Of a DNA stretch of 18,261 nucleotides, positions 15,222 to 18,261 are shown piece after piece. The DNA is taken from positions 1-18,261 of the forward strand of contig CALGCW010000325.1 in assembly GCA_937884385.1 (NCBI GenBank), given 5' to 3'. A model generated the notes under the pieces. The model had not been told where the DNA came from. It saw only the letters and a program-made list of their open reading frames with translations, and ran no database searches. Numbering within the stretch: the first letter of the stretch is position 1; each line of letters opens with the position of its first letter. Both the position numbers and the translations under genes were made by a program. Origin of the DNA: an uncultured Clostridia bacterium. GTDB taxonomy: Bacteria > Bacillota > Clostridia > Oscillospirales > CAG-272.

Positions 15222-15250
15222 TTTACAAAGGAATAAAGTTGTGATATAAT
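15222..15250 (+). promoter_or_regulatory. Sigma-A promoter of hpf
   Basis: TTTACA (15222-15227), a 17-base spacer and a perfect TATAAT (15245-15250). The transcript would start near 15257, leaving a leader of roughly 48 bases. Confidence 0.83.
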
Positions 15251-15258
15251 AAGATCAG

Positions 15259-15296
15259 AAAAGGGAAACCTTTTCGATTAAATAAACTCGAAAGGA
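15259..15296 (+). promoter_or_regulatory. hpf leader with two mutually exclusive hairpins, one covering the ribosome binding site
   Basis: Helix 1: AAAAGG (15259-15264) / CCTTTT (15269-15274) closed by a GAAA tetraloop. Helix 2: CCTTTTCGA (15269-15277) / TCGAAAGG (15288-15295), eight pairs with one bulged T, covering the Shine-Dalgarno AAAGGA (15291-15296). Both helices use 15269-15274, so only one can form at a time. Helix 1 leaves the ribosome binding site open. A regulatory role is inference. Confidence 0.4.
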
Positions 15297-15304
15297 ATGA
15301 TACT

Positions 15305-15832
15305 ATGAAGATTACTATTGTTGGCAGACAGATGAACGTATGGGATTCCACCAAAGAAATGGCTGAAAAAAAGCTTGCTAAGCTTGATAAGTACTTTGGT
15401 TCAGAGGCCTCCGCAACAGTAACGTTCAGTTGCAAGCGCGAGCGTGATACGGTTGAGATCACTATCCGCGGTGCAAACACGATCTTTCGCGCTGAGGTAG
15501 AGGACACCAGCTTCCAGAATGCTATGGACCGCTGTGTTGAAGTTATCGACCGTCAGATCAGAAAGAACAAAACCAAGCTCGAAAAAAGATCCAAAGAGGG
15601 CGAATTCACCTTTCCTGCTTTTGACGAGGTTCTCGACGAGGATCCCGAATTTATCGTGAGAACCAAGGAGTTTGAGCTTTTCCCGATGTCGGTTGAGGAA
15701 GCTATTATGCAGATGAACCTTCTTGGACACCAATTCTTCGTTTTTCTTAATGATGAAACGAACAGCATTTCCGTTATTTACACGAGAAAAGACGGAAGCT
15801 ATGGACTTATAAATCCTATAATTTACAGATGA
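15305..15832 (+). CDS. hpf: Ribosome hibernation promoting factor, long form
   Basis: Long HPF binds the 30S decoding centre and dimerises 70S ribosomes into inactive 100S particles in stationary phase or stress. The 175-residue protein has both domains. The N-terminal ribosome-binding domain runs from MKITIVGRQMNV to about residue 95 and includes IRGANTIFRAEVEDTSFQNA and the basic IDRQIRKNKTKLEK. The C-terminal dimerisation domain covers about 118-175 (VRTKEFELFPMSVEEAIMQM, then LLGHQFFVFLNDET and VIYTRKDGSYGLINP). Length is typical of Bacillota long HPF. AAAGGA lies 8 bases before the ATG. It is a single-gene unit with its own promoter and terminator, and the leader may fold over the ribosome binding site. 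The gene usually beside hpf in Bacillota, secA, is not here. Confidence 0.95.
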   Translation: MKITIVGRQMNVWDSTKEMAEKKLAKLDKYFGSEASATVTFSCKRERDTVEITIRGANTIFRAEVEDTSFQNAMDRCVEVIDRQIRKNKTKLEKRSKEGEFTFPAFDEVLDEDPEFIVRTKEFELFPMSVEEAIMQMNLLGHQFFVFLNDETNSISVIYTRKDGSYGLINPIIYR

Positions 15833-15897
15833 ATTGCAGTGCGCGCTTTTATGACGTATATATCCTTTAAAAGTGCTTAAGCGTAAATGATTTTCTG

Positions 15898-15937
15898 CGC
15901 AGAGTAAGGCATTTTTGCCTTGCCCTGCGTCTTTTTT
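15898..15937 (+). terminator. Rho-independent terminator after hpf
   Basis: CGCAGAGTAAGGCA (15898-15911) pairs with TGCCTTGCCCTGCG (15916-15929) in a 14-base stem with one A/C mismatch and one G-U pair. The loop is TTTT, and T6 follows at 15932-15937. The hairpin begins 65 bases after the stop. The other bases of 15833-16052 hold only the next promoter and leader; I see no small gene there. Confidence 0.88.
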
Positions 15938-15986
15938 AGAAATTATTTATGATTTTTTAAACTTTTTTAAGAAAAGCTGAAGAATT

Positions 15987-16016
15987 TTGTGAAGAAAACA
16001 GGTATTATTATATAGA
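15987..16016 (+). promoter_or_regulatory. Possible promoter of the lipoprotein-metalloprotease pair
   Basis: TTGTGA (15987-15992), 18 bases and TATAGA (16011-16016), or 16 bases to TATATA (16009-16014). It lies 36 bases before the lipoprotein ATG and after the hpf terminator, so some promoter is needed about here. The match is moderate. Confidence 0.5.
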
Positions 16017-16052
16017 GGGTATCCTCAAATTTGATAAAAAGGAGAAAAAAAT

Positions 16053-17057
16053 ATGAAAAAGGTATTGAGTTTAATTTTAGTTGTATGTATGGCGTTCTCC
16101 TGCCTTGCGCTTTCCGCTTGCGCGTGGGAGGGGATGTTTGGCACGACAACCTCAACTGTGCCAACCACTTCAACAACGAAGCCCACTACGAAGCCCACTA
16201 CGAAGCCTACAAGTACGACGGCTACGACCACAACTACAACAACCACGATCCCCGACGACGGCGGTGAGCCCGAAGATCTCGTTATCCGGCACGGCGATAA
16301 CTTCACCGAGGAGGATATTGAGTTTGTTAAGAGCATGCATGGATATAAAGAATGGTTGTATGATATATCAATAACAACATTTTCCGAGAAAGTTGACAAT
16401 GTAAAGAAAGGAAGATACCATCTTTATTATGCAAAGGTTGATATAGAAAACCCATACTATATCTGCGGATACATAGATCTAAGTATACCTGAGAATGATT
16501 ATTTATGGGGGTTGGGTGTTATTGATGTAACGCAATATGTATGGTATAAGTATTACGATAAGCAATCAATACCAAAGCAAATAGATGATTTATCTTTAGG
16601 TTGGTCATTTCATATATACGACGCAGTCATAACGAAGGATATTGGAACTGGTACGGATTACGAGCATAAATTCAAATACTACAGTATTACAAAAGATGTT
16701 CTTGAAATATACGAATATATTATTATCTATAACCTACTTCCTGTTAACGAAATAGTAGGCATACGCGAAATGAGAAAAGCTTGTATGATATATCAAGGGT
16801 ATACCACGACAGATGGAAAGGATTATTTTGTCTTGAGACTTGGTAATTCACTGAACGAAGACGGAACTATATCTAATTATCTGGAACAAAACAAGACGCA
16901 AATAGGAGACTACTATGATATCCTATTTCCTTACTTTGAAAGAATAGAAGAAATGGATGATATGTTTACTAATTCTTCTGGGGAGACATTCAAGCGTCTC
17001 CGCTATGGAATACCATTAGATATAATCACAAATCAATTGATTCACTATGAGGATTGA
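16053..17057 (+). CDS. Secreted lipoprotein with Thr-rich linker, function unknown
   Basis: The 334-residue protein begins with a lipoprotein signal, MKKVLSLILVVCMAFSC, and lipobox L-S-A-C with Cys23 as the lipid-bearing residue, so it should be anchored outside the membrane. Residues about 31-66 are a Thr/Lys/Pro linker with three TKPT units. From about residue 68 to the end is a domain I do not recognise, rich in Tyr, Asp and Ile (for example KKGRYHLYYAKVDIENPYYI) with no visible catalytic motif. Base composition changes inside the gene. The signal and linker (to about 16320) use the GC-richer codons of the neighbourhood, while the rest is clearly AT-rich like the next gene. AAGGAG precedes the ATG by 8 bases. 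The protease gene starts 21 bases after the stop, so this may be its partner, inhibitor or substrate carrier. Confidence 0.82.
   Translation: MKKVLSLILVVCMAFSCLALSACAWEGMFGTTTSTVPTTSTTKPTTKPTTKPTSTTATTTTTTTTIPDDGGEPEDLVIRHGDNFTEEDIEFVKSMHGYKEWLYDISITTFSEKVDNVKKGRYHLYYAKVDIENPYYICGYIDLSIPENDYLWGLGVIDVTQYVWYKYYDKQSIPKQIDDLSLGWSFHIYDAVITKDIGTGTDYEHKFKYYSITKDVLEIYEYIIIYNLLPVNEIVGIREMRKACMIYQGYTTTDGKDYFVLRLGNSLNEDGTISNYLEQNKTQIGDYYDILFPYFERIEEMDDMFTNSSGETFKRLRYGIPLDIITNQLIHYED
16176..16211 (+). repeat. Three in-frame 12-base units encoding Thr-Lys-Pro-Thr
   Basis: ACGAAGCCCACT occurs twice in a row and a third time as ACGAAGCCTACA, in the reading frame of the lipoprotein (residues 42-53). It is part of the Thr-rich linker and could change length by slippage in whole codons. 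Confidence 0.85.
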
Positions 17058-17078
17058 TAAATATTTCAGGAGGTTTTT

Positions 17079-18261
17079 ATGAATAGAACTCATATAAAGG
17101 TAATAGTATCAGTAGTACTGATCATAATTATTTCATCTAATATTTTTGCGTTTGCTCATGATACAATGCTAAATGTATCATACGATTCTTGCGCACCTGC
17201 TACTGTATCAAATAATAATTATTATATGGAAACATTAGTGGAAGACGGATTGGAAGAATGGTGGTATGATTTAGTTTACAGCGAAGAAGAGCAAGAAGAA
17301 TCTCGACATATTGGAAATGAAGTTCAAACTATCAAATACTATTTTGCCGAATCAAGCAACGGATACTATTGGGATACTGATGTGGGTGCAGAAGAAGCGG
17401 AAGCAATCAAAGAAGCATATGCCAACAGTATGAAGCAATGGAATAATGTTTACTATTATTCTTACGATAGCAACGGTAATAGAACAACTCATAAGATAGT
17501 TAATATCGTTGAAGGAAGTGCTAATGATTTCAATATACTGATTTATCCTTATAGCACAATAAATGCAAATGCAAGTACAGGGCCGTTAGATAATTATAAT
17601 TATCCTAATCAGCCTACCTTGGACGAGAAAGTGAATGGAATTGAACACAAGCATTATAACAAGTGGGTAATGTTCGTTAATGTTTTAGCGTTTGTAGGCG
17701 AATCAGCGATTGATAGACGAGTGAGAACAGGTGCTCATGAAATGGGTCACGTGCTTGGGTTGTTTGATGTTGATAAAGAATGTGATTTTGTTCTTCCGGA
17801 TAATCATCATCAAGAACTTTTAATGATGGGTTATGAAAGTGCCATTACTCGTCCTACTTACAAAGACATCGCCGGAGTATCGATAACGCGAGGATTTCAC
17901 ACGGATGATGATCACAGATGGATGATAAGAACGAGGGATGACGGAAGTCAATATCTCATTTGTTCACTCTGTAATGGGATAAGAACGGAGTATGAATTGG
18001 ATGAAGACGGCACTTATGAGGGACAAGCACCTGTTGTGTACGGCTCGTGCAATGATGATCACAGCTTAGCGGGCGGAAATATGCTCCTCGTTGCGACGGA
18101 TTGTGTAAGAGATTTTTATAAATGCTTGAAATGCAGATATATCGAAGAAGTCGAACATTCTCACAGATACACAGAATGGGCGCCGTACAGCAGTACAGAG
18201 CATAAGGAAATGTGCTTGTGTGGATGGTTTGGAACAAACAGAGCAGCGCACGTTATCCGCT
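17079..18261 (+). CDS. Secreted metzincin-type zinc metalloprotease (C-terminus off the right edge)
   Basis: The frame is open from ATG 17079 to the window end, giving 394 complete codons with no stop seen. AGGAGG lies 5 bases before the ATG. Residues 1-26 form a signal peptide (VIVSVVLIIIISSNIFAFA) with likely cleavage after AFA. The active site is AHEMGHVLGLFD: His220, Glu221, His224 and Asp230 make the HExxHxxGxxD form of the metzincin zinc site, as known in snapalysin. A Met-turn candidate follows at LLMMGY (M249 or M250). Residues about 290-394 hold Cys pairs (CSLC, CLKC, CLC) and His-rich segments (HSHRYTEW, then EHKEMCLCGW) of the kind repeated in clostridial surface proteins. The gene is AT-rich compared with the left part of the window and follows the lipoprotein by 21 bases. 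Substrate is unknown. Confidence 0.82.
   Translation, partial: MNRTHIKVIVSVVLIIIISSNIFAFAHDTMLNVSYDSCAPATVSNNNYYMETLVEDGLEEWWYDLVYSEEEQEESRHIGNEVQTIKYYFAESSNGYYWDTDVGAEEAEAIKEAYANSMKQWNNVYYYSYDSNGNRTTHKIVNIVEGSANDFNILIYPYSTINANASTGPLDNYNYPNQPTLDEKVNGIEHKHYNKWVMFVNVLAFVGESAIDRRVRTGAHEMGHVLGLFDVDKECDFVLPDNHHQELLMMGYESAITRPTYKDIAGVSITRGFHTDDDHRWMIRTRDDGSQYLICSLCNGIRTEYELDEDGTYEGQAPVVYGSCNDDHSLAGGNMLLVATDCVRDFYKCLKCRYIEEVEHSHRYTEWAPYSSTEHKEMCLCGWFGTNRAAHVIR

Noticed and set aside
16025..16399. Minus-strand open frame with a long Val-rich 'membrane' stretch
   Set aside because: It is the complement of the Thr-linker codons of the lipoprotein; the real gene has a lipobox, start and ribosome binding site.

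Overview
The window looks like a chromosomal segment of a Gram-positive Bacillota, most likely class Clostridia. The evidence is AddAB recombination helicase-nuclease rather than RecBCD, a long-form HPF hibernation factor, strong GGAGG-type ribosome binding sites, near-consensus sigma-A promoters with 17-nt spacers, and short T-tailed terminators. Genus cannot be fixed from the sequence. I see no tRNA, rRNA, CRISPR array, insertion sequence or phage gene, and no gene-free stretch over 300 bases.

Layout. Positions 1-5680 (minus strand) hold an operon reading queG-like, addB, addA. It is driven by a clear promoter at 5712-5740, and addA runs off the left edge. From 5874 everything is on the plus strand. 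An RlmA-type 23S rRNA methyltransferase gene and a DPM1/ALG5-like family 2 glycosyltransferase gene are 2 bases apart (5874-7411).

The centre (7429-14421) is the most unusual part: two tandem, diverged copies of one transcription unit. Each copy has its own promoter and terminator and encodes a large polytopic membrane protein ('A', 768 and 795 aa) followed at once by a single-span, Pro/Asp-rich-stalk envelope protein ('B', 394 and 273 aa). I recognise no named family for the whole A protein or for B. The membrane part of A has a CvpA-like layout, to which a charged cytoplasmic linker and a roughly 540-residue outer domain are added. B1 carries a nine-unit Thr-Pro-Asp minisatellite with an 18-base higher-order period. 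I infer that A and B form an envelope complex; its function is unknown.

The right part holds a histidine phosphatase gene (14500-15144) and the ribosome hibernation gene hpf (15305-15832), whose leader can form two exclusive hairpins, one of them covering the ribosome binding site. An AT-richer pair follows: a Thr-rich-linker lipoprotein of unknown function (16053-17057) and a secreted metzincin-type zinc protease (17079 to the right edge, incomplete). This pair looks like accessory, possibly acquired, surface cargo.

The housekeeping genes (DNA repair, tRNA and rRNA modification, hibernation) surround the accessory envelope genes without an evident functional link to them. All functional calls rest on motifs read by eye; no database search was made.
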